Shown here piece after piece: positions 1 through 9,034 of a stretch of 64,000 bases of DNA (the first letter of the stretch is position 1; each line of letters begins with the position of its first letter). The notes beneath the pieces are model-generated. The model was not told the DNA's origin, ran no database searches, and saw only the letters and a program-made list of their open reading frames with translations. The translations under genes were made by a program, and so were the position numbers. The stretch comes from QYQD01 sp040754095. GTDB taxonomy: Bacteria > Desulfobacterota > QYQD01. The stretch is taken from positions 1-64,000 of the forward strand of contig JBFMFO010000005.1 of assembly GCA_040754095.1 (NCBI GenBank), in the 5' to 3' direction.

Positions 1-82
1 GTATCGTAGACCGCATGGCTCATTCGCTTTATAGTCATGCAGCATACTATACCAAACTCTTAAACAAAGGTAACCCTTTCCT

Positions 83-102
83 CCCCGTGCTCCCGCACGG
101 GG
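83..102. repeat. Perfect 8-bp hairpin in the left flank
   Basis: An 8-bp perfect inverted repeat (CCCCGTGC, loop TCCC, GCACGGGG) lies in the non-coding left edge of the window. There is no T-run after it on either strand, so it is not a convincing intrinsic terminator. Apart from this hairpin and a small CAAGG/CCTTG palindrome near 213-231, I see nothing definable between 1 and 287. Confidence 0.4.
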
Positions 103-287
103 TATCCAGGGTTGTTCTTTCATGAACGTCTTGTTATAGTTCGGTCGGGGAATAGGGCGTGGGGACGGGACGGTCATCTAAATATACTTTTCTTGTTTTG
201 TTTGGTGAATACGTCAAGGACTACGTCTCCTTGAACCAGTTCGCCGCATAGTAGTATCCATCGCAATACCACAAAATCAAGCGGGTG

Positions 288-389
288 ATGATGGCCGTAA
301 AATACAATTTCGAATGGGATATCAAGAAGGCGCAGGCCAACCCAGATAAACACGGCATAAGTTTTGAGAAAACGGCGGTTGAACCCTAA
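288..389 (+). pseudogene. brnT: Truncated BrnT-family toxin gene remnant
   Basis: Translating from the ATG at 288 gives a 33-residue peptide containing NFEWDIKKAQANPDKHGISF followed by EKTAVEP and a stop. This closely resembles the conserved N-terminus of BrnT ribonuclease toxins (FEWD..KA..N..KHG.SF), which are normally about 90 residues. The reading frame ends where it meets the 3' end of asnS on the other strand (overlap 386-389), and no BrnA antitoxin gene follows. I infer a decayed or recombination-truncated type II toxin-antitoxin locus whose C-terminal two thirds is gone. BrnT identity rests on motif recognition only. Confidence 0.6.
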
Positions 390-1777
390 AAGGATGCATT
401 TTTCGGGACACGAGGAAACGGAATCACGTCACGAATGTTACCCATGCCGGTTATGAACTGCACAAATCTCTCCAATCCGAGACCGAAGCCGGAATGGGGA
501 ACGGTTCCAAACCGTCGCAGGTCGAGATACCACCAATAGTTCTTTTCATTCAGGTTCAGCTCCCTCAGCCTTGCCAGCAAGCGATCATAGCGTTCCTCTC
601 TCTGTGACCCGCCGATCACCTCTCCCAGCTTCGGGAAGAGCACGTCCATGGCTGCCACCGTTCTGCCGTCGTCATTTTGTCGCATGTAAAAGGCCTTGAT
701 CTCCCTGGGATAGTCCACGACAACAACGGGCGCTTTGAAGTGCTGTTCGGTCAGGAACCGTTCGTGCTCAGAATGGAGGTCGGTTCCCCAACTCACCGGA
801 AGCTCGAACGATTGACCGGATTTTTCGAGAATCTCAACGGCATCCGTGTACGAAACCCTTTGGAACGGAGAACGGACGATATGCTCCAGGGTATTGATCA
901 GTTCCTTATTGTAGTATTTTTGCAGGAAGGCGAGGTCTTCGGCGCGGTCCTCCAGACACCGGCTGATGAGATACTTCAGGAAGGCCTCGGCCAGATCTAT
1001 GGTGTCGCCCAGGTCATAAAACGCCATCTCCGGTTCCACCATCCAGAACTCGGCCAGGTGGCGGGAGGTATTTGAGTTTTCGGCACGGAAGGTGGGACCG
1101 AAGGTATAGACCTCGCTGAAGGCCGTCGCAAAAATCTCCCCCTCAAGTTGCCCTGAAACGGTCAGGCTCACTTCTCTACCGAAGAAATCATTAGAAAAGT
1201 CCACCACGCCCGTCTCCGTCCTGGGAAGGTCGTCCAGGTTCAGAGTGGTTACGCGGAACATTTCCCCGGCCCCTTCCGCATCACTGGCGGTGATTATCGG
1301 GGTGTGGACATACATGAATCCGCGTTCCTGGAAAAACGTGTGGACGGCATGTGACAGGGTGTTGCGGACCCGAAATACGCTGCCAAAAGTGTTCGTGCGC
1401 GGGCGCAGGTGGGCAATCTCACGGAGGAATTCCAGCGTATGGCCTTTCTTCTGGAGGGGGTATTCTTCTCCTGATGCATTCCCGAATATCCGGATGGCTC
1501 TGGCCTGGATCTCGTAGGGTTGTCCCTTGGCGGGGGAGGGTACGAGTTTTCCGAGGACTTCGACGGAGGCCCCGACATTGAGTTTCAGCGCCTCCCCGTA
1601 GTTTTCCAGCCCGGCCTCCGCAACGATCTGTATCCCGGCTTGATTGGAGCCGTCGTTCAGGTTAATAAAGGAAAGCCCCTTGGAGTCACGCCTGGTCCTT
1701 ACCCATCCCCTTGCGCAGACCTCCTGGTCACAGTATTTTCCCGTGAGCAGAGACGCTATCTTTATGTTTCTGGACAT
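386..1777 (-). CDS. asnS: Asparaginyl-tRNA synthetase
   Basis: Class IIb aminoacyl-tRNA synthetase that charges tRNA-Asn in the cytoplasm. The 463-residue length is the normal bacterial AsnRS size. An N-terminal OB-fold anticodon-binding domain (about residues 15-100, including VCARGWVRTRRDSKG) precedes the class II catalytic core. Motif 2 contains FRAENSNTSRHLAEFWMVEP, and motif 3 near the C-terminus reads GFGLGLERFVQFITGM. The ENSNTSRH signature separates AsnRS from AspRS. It is the last gene of a closely spaced minus-strand run after uppP, the HtrA-like protease and the TerB-like gene. Its 3' end abuts the truncated brnT remnant. Confidence 0.95.
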   Translation of the reverse strand: MSRNIKIASLLTGKYCDQEVCARGWVRTRRDSKGLSFINLNDGSNQAGIQIVAEAGLENYGEALKLNVGASVEVLGKLVPSPAKGQPYEIQARAIRIFGNASGEEYPLQKKGHTLEFLREIAHLRPRTNTFGSVFRVRNTLSHAVHTFFQERGFMYVHTPIITASDAEGAGEMFRVTTLNLDDLPRTETGVVDFSNDFFGREVSLTVSGQLEGEIFATAFSEVYTFGPTFRAENSNTSRHLAEFWMVEPEMAFYDLGDTIDLAEAFLKYLISRCLEDRAEDLAFLQKYYNKELINTLEHIVRSPFQRVSYTDAVEILEKSGQSFELPVSWGTDLHSEHERFLTEQHFKAPVVVVDYPREIKAFYMRQNDDGRTVAAMDVLFPKLGEVIGGSQREERYDRLLARLRELNLNEKNYWWYLDLRRFGTVPHSGFGLGLERFVQFITGMGNIRDVIPFPRVPKNASF

Positions 1778-1834
1778 AATATCACCTGGAATGGATTTAT
1801 GGAATTAAGCGCTAGGCGGAAACAGGAATTTTAG

Positions 1835-2305
1835 TCAGGAACTCGATTTTCGAAGGACTTCCATCTTGGCATCAATAAGCTGCTTGTGGTCTAACCCAAG
1901 CAGTTTAGCCAGCTTATGCACCAGGTAGTCTTCATGTTTGTCCAGGATGCCGTCAACGTAGATTACCTTCCAGATCAACTTAATCAGCTCCATTTTTTGC
2001 TCAACCGAATAATTATTTCTTATTAATTGGGCAAATTGCCACAGGTCAATGCTTGCCTTGCGCTCCCTTTCAGAGAGTTCTATCAGTTTATCGGTTGCTT
2101 CTTCCGGGAGGCTGAAATGCCTCTTTATAGTTTCAATAATATGCTCTTCTTCATCCGTGCTGAACTCATTATCGGCACACGCCATCTCCAGCAGAAGGGC
2201 GCATGTTGCCACCTGAACTTTATCGGTATAGGCGGCATCCTTGGATTGGACCTCACTTCCAATAGCCATTTCTTTTTTGAAAAAGGATTTGATTATGTTA
2301 AGCAT
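1835..2305 (-). CDS. TerB-like (tellurite resistance TerB domain) protein
   Basis: A 156-residue cytoplasmic all-helical protein resembling the TerB/DjlA-like domain. Two internal acidic repeats are visible, MACADNEFSTDEEEHI and IYVDGILDKHEDYLVHKLA. Their spacing matches the TerB motif in which acidic residues of paired helices bind metal. The first 25 residues are amphipathic and lysine-rich (IIKSFFKKEM) but are not a clear membrane span. It sits 57 bp upstream of asnS and 35 bp downstream of the HtrA-like gene, so co-transcription is likely. TerB-domain proteins are linked to stress responses, but the cellular role here is unknown. Confidence 0.7.
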   Translation of the reverse strand: MLNIIKSFFKKEMAIGSEVQSKDAAYTDKVQVATCALLLEMACADNEFSTDEEEHIIETIKRHFSLPEEATDKLIELSERERKASIDLWQFAQLIRNNYSVEQKMELIKLIWKVIYVDGILDKHEDYLVHKLAKLLGLDHKQLIDAKMEVLRKSSS

Positions 2306-2340
2306 TCAATTGTCCGTACTGGTAATGGGGGCCGGTCTCC

Positions 2341-3429
2341 CTATCCCCGGCGCGGCCTCTTGCCAAGGATAAGCGGCACATTGATGGTCTTGCTGCCACG
2401 TAACACGGTAAGAAGCACTCTGTCTCCCGGTTTCTTCTCCCGTAGATAGCGAATTAGCACATCGCCTGACTCCACCTTTTTCCCATCGATCTGCAGGATA
2501 ATGTCACCGCCTATAGCCACGATAGTGTTTCCGAGACGCACCTGTCTGGCCGCGCCACGGAGCCCGGCCCGGTCCGCTGGTCCGGCCTTGACCACTTCCG
2601 CAAGCATTACTCCGTAGCGGACGGGCAACTTAAGGGCCTCGGCCAGAGAGGGCCGCAGCGTCTGGAGTCCGGCGCCCAGCCAGGGGTAATCTACGTAGCC
2701 TTTGGCAATAAGTTGAGGAAAGACCTCCTTCGCCGTATTGACCGGAATGGCAAAACCAATCCCTACACTCCCACCGGACGGGGTAAATATAGCGCTATTT
2801 ATGCCGATCAGCTCGCCGCGCGAGTTCAGAAGAGGCCCTCCGGAATTGCCCGGGTTGATGGAGGCGTCGGTCTGGATCATGTCTTCGATCAAGAGGCCGC
2901 TCGGCGCCCTTATGGACCGTCCTATCGAGCTGATAATACCCGTAGTCAATGTCTCTTTCAGCCCAAAGGGATTTCCAATAGCCAGAACTTTTTGTCCCAC
3001 CTGGAGTTGGTCTGAATCCCCCAGACGAATAGGTTTTAGTTTGTCCCCTGGCGCATCGATCTTGATGACCGCCAGGTCACTATCCGGATCCGAGCCCACG
3101 AGCTTGGCCGGATAGGAGCCTCCATCAGATAAGGTTGCATGGATCGATTGCGCCTCGGTAATCACGTGATGGTTAGTAAGGATGTACCCCCGGCTGTCCA
3201 GGATTATCCCTGAACCGGAACCCTGTTTGGGCACCGGGTTGAGAAAGAAATCCAGTTCCATGACCACGCTGGAGACGTTGACTACGCTGGGGGCGACTTG
3301 ATTATAGACAGAGACGTTATTTTTCTCATCTTCTGTCAGAGCTGCCCCGGTCCGGCCTAGGAGAAGAGTGTAAATCAGCGCCAGGCCAATTATTAAGAGG
3401 TATTTTTTAGGTGTGTTTTTGTTTTGCAA
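2341..3429 (-). CDS. HtrA/DegP-like periplasmic serine protease with one PDZ domain
   Basis: Trypsin-fold quality-control protease of the cell envelope. An N-terminal hydrophobic segment (residues 10-27) is a signal peptide or anchor. The catalytic triad is visible as His88 (TNHHVI), Asp118 (DPDSDLAVIKI) and Ser196 (NPGNSGGPL). A single PDZ domain occupies roughly residues 255-355 (GNTIVAIGGDIILQIDGKKV). At 362 residues with one PDZ it resembles DegS or short HtrA proteins more than two-PDZ DegP. It lies between uppP and the TerB-like gene on the same strand with gaps of 35-44 bp. The DegS-like versus general HtrA role cannot be settled from sequence. Confidence 0.9.
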   Translation of the reverse strand: MQNKNTPKKYLLIIGLALIYTLLLGRTGAALTEDEKNNVSVYNQVAPSVVNVSSVVMELDFFLNPVPKQGSGSGIILDSRGYILTNHHVITEAQSIHATLSDGGSYPAKLVGSDPDSDLAVIKIDAPGDKLKPIRLGDSDQLQVGQKVLAIGNPFGLKETLTTGIISSIGRSIRAPSGLLIEDMIQTDASINPGNSGGPLLNSRGELIGINSAIFTPSGGSVGIGFAIPVNTAKEVFPQLIAKGYVDYPWLGAGLQTLRPSLAEALKLPVRYGVMLAEVVKAGPADRAGLRGAARQVRLGNTIVAIGGDIILQIDGKKVESGDVLIRYLREKKPGDRVLLTVLRGSKTINVPLILGKRPRRG

Positions 3430-3473
3430 GGCAACCCTCCCGGATCCGCTCCCGGCGGATCTGCTGAGATTTG

Positions 3474-4301
3474 TTAAGCGGCGAGGTTAAACCAGGGATA
3501 TTGTACCGCCAGATAAACGCCGCCGGCTATCAAAAGCCGATAATAGGCAAAGACGTAAAGGCTATGCCGGCGCAGGTACGCAAGGAGATATTTGATTACC
3601 AGATAGCCGCTCATGCCGGCGGAGGCAAGGCCAATAATGTAATAATATGCGCCGTTATTTCCGTCAGGGCCGTACTTATATAAATCCAATATGTGGTTCA
3701 AGCCAGCGCCAAAGATAATCGGTGCAGACAGGAGAAATGAAAACCTGGCCGCCGCCTGGCGTTTCATTCCCAGAAAAAGTCCCATGGCGATAGTAATGCC
3801 GCTCCGCGAGGTTCCGGGAACAACCGCCAGGGCCTGGGCAAGGCCGATAAGTACGGCGTCCTTGAGGGATATATCATCAAATTCCCTGTGGCGGCCGGAA
3901 AAAAGCTCGGCAAGGATGAGAAGTATCCCGGCTGCCGCTAGGGTAGCAGCGATCAACGAAGGTTCCCGAAAGACGGTCTCTGCCTTTTTTTCCAGAAGGT
4001 AGCCAAAGACGCCTCCGGGGATAGTGGCTATGGCCAGATAGAAGAGCAGGCGGCGATTGTTTTTGGCAAAATCATCCTTTTGCCCGGGTAAGATTGACGT
4101 GGCCATGGCCCACCAGTCTTCACGGAAATAGACAAGGATGGCCAGGAGTGTGCCCATGTGGAGCATTATGTCAAAGCCGAGACCGGCCTCCTTTAGGCCA
4201 AAAAAATGCTCCAGCAGGGCCAGGTGTCCGGAACTGGAAATCGGCAGAAACTCGGTCAACCCCTGGATGACGCCCAGGAATATGGCATAGAATTCGTTCA
4301 T
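3474..4301 (-). CDS. uppP: Undecaprenyl-diphosphatase
   Basis: Integral membrane phosphatase (BacA family) that recycles undecaprenyl pyrophosphate to the monophosphate carrier for peptidoglycan and other envelope polymers; it can confer bacitracin tolerance. The 275-residue hydrophobic protein carries both family signatures: QGLTEFLPISSSGHL at residues 13-27 and PGTSRSGITIAMG in the middle. About eight membrane segments are expected. It is the first gene of the minus-strand run uppP - HtrA-like - TerB-like - asnS. A copy of dispersed repeat family A lies about 145 bp upstream. Confidence 0.95.
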   Translation of the reverse strand: MNEFYAIFLGVIQGLTEFLPISSSGHLALLEHFFGLKEAGLGFDIMLHMGTLLAILVYFREDWWAMATSILPGQKDDFAKNNRRLLFYLAIATIPGGVFGYLLEKKAETVFREPSLIAATLAAAGILLILAELFSGRHREFDDISLKDAVLIGLAQALAVVPGTSRSGITIAMGLFLGMKRQAAARFSFLLSAPIIFGAGLNHILDLYKYGPDGNNGAYYYIIGLASAGMSGYLVIKYLLAYLRRHSLYVFAYYRLLIAGGVYLAVQYPWFNLAA

Positions 4302-4447
4302 AAACTAAGTCCTTGTCAGCTATAAGCCATGAATTATCAGCAAATCCTTTCCCGTCCATCTGTTCGCTGATTGCTCAACACTCGTAAAACCGGCCTCATT
4401 ATAAAAGGGTGAGTCGAAAAGTAAACTTAAAAATGCTCACCGGGCCT

Positions 4448-4579
4448 CCATCCGAAAACCCCGGTTTTCTGGATGGAGCAATCAGCCCTCAGCTATCAGC
4501 GTTCAGCTTAATATGTTGTCTGTCTTATTCTTTTGCTGATCGCTGAAAGCGTGAATCTGGAAACGGTAGTTTCCGGATT
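4448..4579 (-). repeat. Dispersed repeat family A, copy 1
   Basis: An intergenic element of about 132 bp in the 424-bp gap between the alcohol dehydrogenase and uppP. It is bounded by two hairpins: CCATCCGAAAACC/GGTTTTCTGGATGG on the left and GGAAAC-ggta-GTTTCC on the right. The centre holds repeated GCTGA/TCAGC words and the conserved block CTTAATATGTTGTCTGTCTT. Other copies are at 12036-12138, 41093-41225 and 62561-62710. Here it runs in the same direction as the 62.6-kb copy and opposite to the other two. The rest of the 4302-4725 gap (two more CGTTCACCG-type inverted words at 4636-4725) shows no gene. Confidence 0.8.
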
Positions 4580-4725
4580 AGCGCTAACTGGTCTCTTTGA
4601 CGATCGAAGGACATCTTTAGTTCATAGCCAGAGTGCAACTGTTCACCGTTGACCGTTTGCCGTTCACCGAAGAAGCTGTTTTTCATGCTTTTCACGGACA
4701 ACGGTGAACTGATAACGGTGAACGG

Positions 4726-5856
4726 TTACGCCAGGGCGAGTATTTCAAAAATATCCCCGGAGGTTACAGGAAAAGGGGTATCTGGAAGGTTCTTTTTAGC
4801 CAATACATAGCGGGCTATGGCCTCGAATTCCTCGGTCTTAACACCGAAGCGGCCGAGTTCTGGCTTAATGCCGAATCGCATTATGTAATCCCTGAGCGCC
4901 GCCAGCGTGGAGTGGGTTCCGAGAAGTGCGTTAAGGATTTCCTGCACCTTTTCAGGTTGATGCTTCCGAGTAACAGACAGGAAAGGATAAAGGAAAACCG
5001 CATTGGCCAGACCGTGGTGCACGCCGTGGTCGAGCGTAAGGCGGTAGCCCAGGGCGTGCAGCAGTATAGTGCCGGTCCGGGAGATAACCGCACCGGCTTT
5101 AGCGGCGGCCAGGAGCATGTTTTCGCGCAGATCCAGATTCTCAGGCTCCCTTATACCAGCCTCCAGGAACTTTCCGATCATTCCTATACTCTCCAGGGCC
5201 AACCGGTCGGATTCGCTGCCCGCCCTCCGGGAGAGATAGCCTTCCACGGCATGGCTCAGGGCATCCATCCCGGTCCCTATGGCCAGGGCCTCCGGCATGG
5301 ATATCGTACAGACAGGGTCGAGAATAGCCACCATGGGAAAACTATGCCGGGTATGCAGATTTAACTTGTCATGGGTATTCTCATCCGTGATGATACAATA
5401 CTGCGTCACCTCGCTCCCGGTCCCTGCCGTGGTCGGGATGGCCATGGTGGGAAGGGGTTTTTGTAAATAATCCCTTCGCTCTATCATCCCGGCCAGCGAT
5501 CCCGTGTTTGTAGCGGCCAGGGCCATGGCCTTGGCCGTATCCAGGACAGAGCCGCCGCCCAGGGCGATGATTAACTCTGTTCCCTGCCTTAAGAGGTGAT
5601 CCCTGCCGCGCAGGCAGGTAGCCCAGGATGGATTTTCCTCCACGCCTTCAAAAACAGCCGGTTCCAGGCCGTGTTTTCGGAGTGAGGTCAATACACGGTC
5701 AAGCAAACCACTCCTTTTTACGCTTCCTTTTCCAATAACGATGGTTACTTTTCTGACTGTGGCAGGAAGGAATGTTACCAGCTCATCGATAAGATTTCGC
5801 CCATAAAGCACCCTGGTAGGCACTGGAAGGTTTAGCTCGTTAATTTTGGTCTTCAA
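4726..5856 (-). CDS. Iron-containing alcohol dehydrogenase
   Basis: Group III NAD(P)-dependent dehydrogenase of the Fe-ADH fold, 376 residues. The N-terminal nucleotide-binding half has ALGGGSVLDTAKAMAL and IPTTAGTGSEVTQY. The C-terminal helical half carries the metal ligands in DALSHAVEGYLS and in LDHGVHHGLANAVF. Such enzymes reduce aldehydes or oxidise alcohols, diols or hydroxy acids. The substrate cannot be read from the sequence. It is isolated, with repeat family A downstream and ilvD divergent upstream. A Shine-Dalgarno-like AAGGAGGT is present just before the ATG at 5856. Confidence 0.9.
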   Translation of the reverse strand: MKTKINELNLPVPTRVLYGRNLIDELVTFLPATVRKVTIVIGKGSVKRSGLLDRVLTSLRKHGLEPAVFEGVEENPSWATCLRGRDHLLRQGTELIIALGGGSVLDTAKAMALAATNTGSLAGMIERRDYLQKPLPTMAIPTTAGTGSEVTQYCIITDENTHDKLNLHTRHSFPMVAILDPVCTISMPEALAIGTGMDALSHAVEGYLSRRAGSESDRLALESIGMIGKFLEAGIREPENLDLRENMLLAAAKAGAVISRTGTILLHALGYRLTLDHGVHHGLANAVFLYPFLSVTRKHQPEKVQEILNALLGTHSTLAALRDYIMRFGIKPELGRFGVKTEEFEAIARYVLAKKNLPDTPFPVTSGDIFEILALA

Positions 5857-5908
5857 ATACCGACCTCCTTAATCAAGTGTATTGGCTCAGTGATGATTTC
5901 ACCTTATG

Positions 5909-5936
5909 GTCATTCCGGACTTGATCCGGAATCCAG
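5909..5936. repeat. Short palindromic repeat (GTCATTCCGG...CCGGAATCCAG), copy 1
   Basis: A 28-bp imperfect palindrome with arms ATTCCGG/CCGGAAT in the alcohol dehydrogenase-ilvD intergenic region. A copy in the opposite orientation is at 19030-19056. The layout (a hairpin of about 28 nt in intergenic DNA, in both orientations) is REP-like. Confidence 0.65.
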
Positions 5937-6082
5937 TTTACACGGGAATGACGGAAAAAGTACGAAAAAGTTTTTCAGCAATCTGGTAGGATGTGCTATT
6001 TTATTACTACCACTTTGACCTTGTCAATCGCGCCCTTTTTCCTTATGATGTGGTCATTATTTGAATCTACGAGGAGGATTAT

Positions 6083-7750
6083 ATGCGAAGTGATGCCATG
6101 AAAAAGGGGCTGGAGAAATCACCGCACCGCGCCCTTTTTAAGGCCATGGGTTACACCGACGAGGAGATCAGGCGGCCCCTCATCGGCATAGCGAATTCCT
6201 ATAATGAAATAATCCCCGGCCATGTCCATCTCAATCAGATCGCAGCCGCGGTCAAGGCCGGTGTGCGCATGGCCGGGGGAACGCCCATCGAGTTTTCCAC
6301 CATCGGCGTCTGTGATGGAATTGCCATGAACCACGAAGGGATGAAGTACTCCCTGGCCAGCCGGGAGCTTATAGCCGATTCGGTTGAGGTCATGGCCCGG
6401 GCCCATCCTTTTGATGGATTGGTATTGATCCCGAATTGTGACAAGATCATCCCGGGCATGTTAATGGCCATGCTGCGCCTTAACATACCGGCCATAATGG
6501 TCAGTGGCGGCCCCATGCTGGCAGGCTCCTTCCGGGGAAAGGAGATAGACCTGATCACGGTATTTGAAGGCGTCGGTAAGGTCAGGGCCGGCAAGATGCC
6601 TGCAAAAATGCTTCAGGCCCTTGAGGATGCGGCCTGTCCGGGCTGTGGTTCTTGTGCCGGTATGTTCACGGCCAACTCCATGAACTGCCTGACAGAGGCC
6701 CTGGGCCTGGGCCTGCCCGGCAACGGCACTATCCCGGCCGTCTCAGCCGCCCGTCAGCGCCTGGCCAAGGCGGCCGGCATGAAGGTCATGGAGCTGGTGA
6801 AAAAGGGTCTCCAGCCGCGGGATATTGCCACACTCTCTGCCTTTAAGAATGCCATTGCCGTGGATATGGCCCTGGGATGTTCAACCAACACCGTTCTTCA
6901 TGTGCCGGCCATTGCCCATGAAGCCCGGATAAATCTTCCCCTTTCTCTTTTTAACGAAATCAGCCGGAAAACCCCGCACCTCTGTAGTCTCAGCCCGGCC
7001 GGGCACCATCATCTCCAGGACCTCGATGCGGCCGGCGGCATCCCGGCTATCCTCTCCGAATTGGTGGGGGCCGGATTAATAGACACTACGGTTATGACCG
7101 CGACCGGCAAAAAGCTTGCGAATAATCTTAAGGGTAAAAACATTCTTGACAAGACCGTAATACGGCCGGTCAAAGACCCATACCATGCTGAGGGAGGCAT
7201 CGCCATACTCTATGGCAACCTGGCGCCGGATGGGGGAGTGGTGAAACAGTCGGCCGTCGCCCCGGAAATGTTAAGGCACGAAGGGCCTGCACGGGTCTTT
7301 GATTCGGAGGAGCAGGCCGTCTCCGCTATTCTGGGGGGGAAGATAAGAAAGGGTGATGTTGTCGTCATCCGGTACGAAGGGCCCAAGGGCGGCCCGGGCA
7401 TGCGCGAGATGCTAACCCCGACCTCGGCTATCGTGGGGATGGGCCTGGGGAAAGATGTAGCCCTGATTACGGACGGACGCTTTAGTGGCGGCACGCAGGG
7501 GGCGGCTATCGGCCATGTCTCTCCGGAAGCTGCGGAGGGCGGGGCCATCGCCCTTGTCCAGGAGGGTGATCGCATCGGTATCGACATTCCTGGAAAGACG
7601 ATAACCCTGAAAGTCAATGAGAAGGAACTGGCCAGACGCAAGAAGGGTTGGCGGCTACCGGAGCCAAAGATCAAGGAGGGCTATGCCTATCGGTACGCCC
7701 AGTGGGTGACCTCCGGCAGTACCGGGGCCGTCTTTAAGGAGAAGCCATGA
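6083..7750 (+). CDS. ilvD: Dihydroxy-acid dehydratase
   Basis: Fe-S dehydratase converting 2,3-dihydroxy-isovalerate and 2,3-dihydroxy-3-methylvalerate to the 2-keto acids of valine and isoleucine synthesis. The 555-residue length is normal. Family cysteines are seen in GVCDGIAMNHEGM (Cys77), IPNCDKIIPGM (Cys119) and CPGCGSCAGMFTANSMNC (Cys185-191). The C-terminal GRFSGGT box is present. The start at 6083 has a good ribosome-binding site (GAGGAGG, 6-7 nt upstream). Its stop overlaps the amrS start by 4 bp, so the two are translationally coupled. No other ilv gene is in the window. Confidence 0.96.
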   Translation: MRSDAMKKGLEKSPHRALFKAMGYTDEEIRRPLIGIANSYNEIIPGHVHLNQIAAAVKAGVRMAGGTPIEFSTIGVCDGIAMNHEGMKYSLASRELIADSVEVMARAHPFDGLVLIPNCDKIIPGMLMAMLRLNIPAIMVSGGPMLAGSFRGKEIDLITVFEGVGKVRAGKMPAKMLQALEDAACPGCGSCAGMFTANSMNCLTEALGLGLPGNGTIPAVSAARQRLAKAAGMKVMELVKKGLQPRDIATLSAFKNAIAVDMALGCSTNTVLHVPAIAHEARINLPLSLFNEISRKTPHLCSLSPAGHHHLQDLDAAGGIPAILSELVGAGLIDTTVMTATGKKLANNLKGKNILDKTVIRPVKDPYHAEGGIAILYGNLAPDGGVVKQSAVAPEMLRHEGPARVFDSEEQAVSAILGGKIRKGDVVVIRYEGPKGGPGMREMLTPTSAIVGMGLGKDVALITDGRFSGGTQGAAIGHVSPEAAEGGAIALVQEGDRIGIDIPGKTITLKVNEKELARRKKGWRLPEPKIKEGYAYRYAQWVTSGSTGAVFKEKP

Positions 7751-8760
7751 AAGAGGCCATGCTTTATGTAAAGGAAGAGGAACAGAAGGTACGGTGCAAC
7801 CTCTGTAACCACCACTGCCTTATCATGCCCGGCAAGCATGGTATTTGCGACGTGCGGGAAAACAGGGACGGCGTGCTGTATTCCCTGGTTTACGGGCAGG
7901 TCATTGCCCGCCATATAGACCCTATAGAAAAAAAGCCTCTTTTTCACTTCTATCCCGGTTCAAAGTCCTACTCCATAGCCACGGTGGGATGCAATTTTCA
8001 CTGCCTCTTTTGCCAGAACTATGAGATTTCACAGATGCCCAAAGATGAAAAAAGGATCGCGGGCGAGCCTTTTCCTCCGGAGGAAGTAGTGGCCGCCGCT
8101 GAGAAGCTGAAGTGCCAATCTATCTCTTATACTTATACCGAACCCACTATCTTTTTTGAATACGCCTACGATTCAGCACGGCTGGGCAATGAACGGGGGA
8201 TAAAAAATGTCTTTGTCTCCAATGGCTACATGAGCCAAGAGGCTATCCAGACGATCCAGCCCTACCTCCACGCCGCAAATATCGACCTCAAGGCTTATAG
8301 CGAGAAATTTTACAAGGAGATCTGCGGGGCTAAACTAATGCCGGTCCTGGAAACCCTTAAGGTTATGAAAAAACTGGGCATCTGGGTGGAGGTTACGACC
8401 CTTATCATCCCCACACTCAATGATTCTGAAAAAGAATTACAGGAGATCGCCGCCTTTATCCGGACAGAACTGGGGCCGGAAACCCCCTGGCACGTCAGCC
8501 GCTTCCATCCCATGTACAGGTTAACCAGTGTCCCCTCCACACCGGTGCAAACCGTGCTCAAGGCCCGGGAGATCGGCCTGAAGGCCGGCCTCCATTATGT
8601 CTATTCCGGCAATATCCCGGGGGAGGGAGGGGAAAATACTTACTGTCATAAATGCAGTGCCCTGTTAATTGAGCGCCTTGGGTTCACTATCCTGCAGTAT
8701 AATGTAATTGATGCCAAGTGCCCAAAATGCCATGCGGCGGTTCATGGGGTGGGCATGTGA
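7747..8760 (+). CDS. amrS: AmmeMemoRadiSam system radical SAM enzyme
   Basis: A 337-residue radical S-adenosylmethionine protein of the AmrS/PflA-related family. The cluster-binding motif C-x3-C-x2-C is at Cys82, Cys86 and Cys89 (VGCNFHCLFCQNYEISQ). An N-terminal cysteine-rich section (CNLCNHHC...GICDVREN) and a C-terminal CHKCSALLIER / CPKC pair may bind more metal. The usual AMMECR1 and Memo partners are not nearby. The gene overlaps the ilvD stop in an ATGA arrangement, which suggests co-expression with an Fe-S dehydratase. The reaction catalysed by AmrS is not well established, and I infer nothing beyond the family. Confidence 0.85.
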   Translation: MKEAMLYVKEEEQKVRCNLCNHHCLIMPGKHGICDVRENRDGVLYSLVYGQVIARHIDPIEKKPLFHFYPGSKSYSIATVGCNFHCLFCQNYEISQMPKDEKRIAGEPFPPEEVVAAAEKLKCQSISYTYTEPTIFFEYAYDSARLGNERGIKNVFVSNGYMSQEAIQTIQPYLHAANIDLKAYSEKFYKEICGAKLMPVLETLKVMKKLGIWVEVTTLIIPTLNDSEKELQEIAAFIRTELGPETPWHVSRFHPMYRLTSVPSTPVQTVLKAREIGLKAGLHYVYSGNIPGEGGENTYCHKCSALLIERLGFTILQYNVIDAKCPKCHAAVHGVGM

Positions 8761-8804
8761 AGAAAAGAGCGTCGGGTGATCTCCGATCACTAGGCAGCCG
8801 GGTT

Positions 8805-8949
8805 CAAATCCGAATATCGAAATCCGAAACAAATTCAAATGTCCAAATTCCCAATGTTCCAAACAGCAGCGACGCCGATTGTTTTGGATTTGAATTTTGG
8901 TGATTCGATATTGTTTCGAGATTCGTGCTTTGGATTTTGGATTTGAAAT
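8805..8949 (-). repeat. Dispersed repeat family C, copy 1 (MITE-like)
   Basis: An AT-rich element of about 145 bp in the 323-bp gap between amrS and tRNA-Thr. Its ends are imperfect inverted repeats built from CAAATCCGAA / TTTGGATTTG-type words. Its reverse complement aligns over almost its whole length with 57087-57228, sharing blocks such as GAAACAATATCGAAT, GTTTGGAACATT and TTTGAATTTGTTTCG. No reading frame inside it looks like a gene. The rest of this gap holds only the tRNA-Thr promoter. Confidence 0.8.
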
Positions 8950-9034
8950 AACGCTGCACAGTAACTATGGTGTGTTTACGGTCAGGAGCTAACTCGTACG
9001 GAAATAGGCGGTGGATTTTGGGGGTGGGCATAAA

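Noticed and set aside
677..1075. 132-residue plus-strand frame inside asnS
   Set aside because: It is an opposite-strand shadow of a clear core gene. The other long frames opposite asnS, ilvD, gyrB, the P-type ATPase and similar genes were discarded for the same reason.
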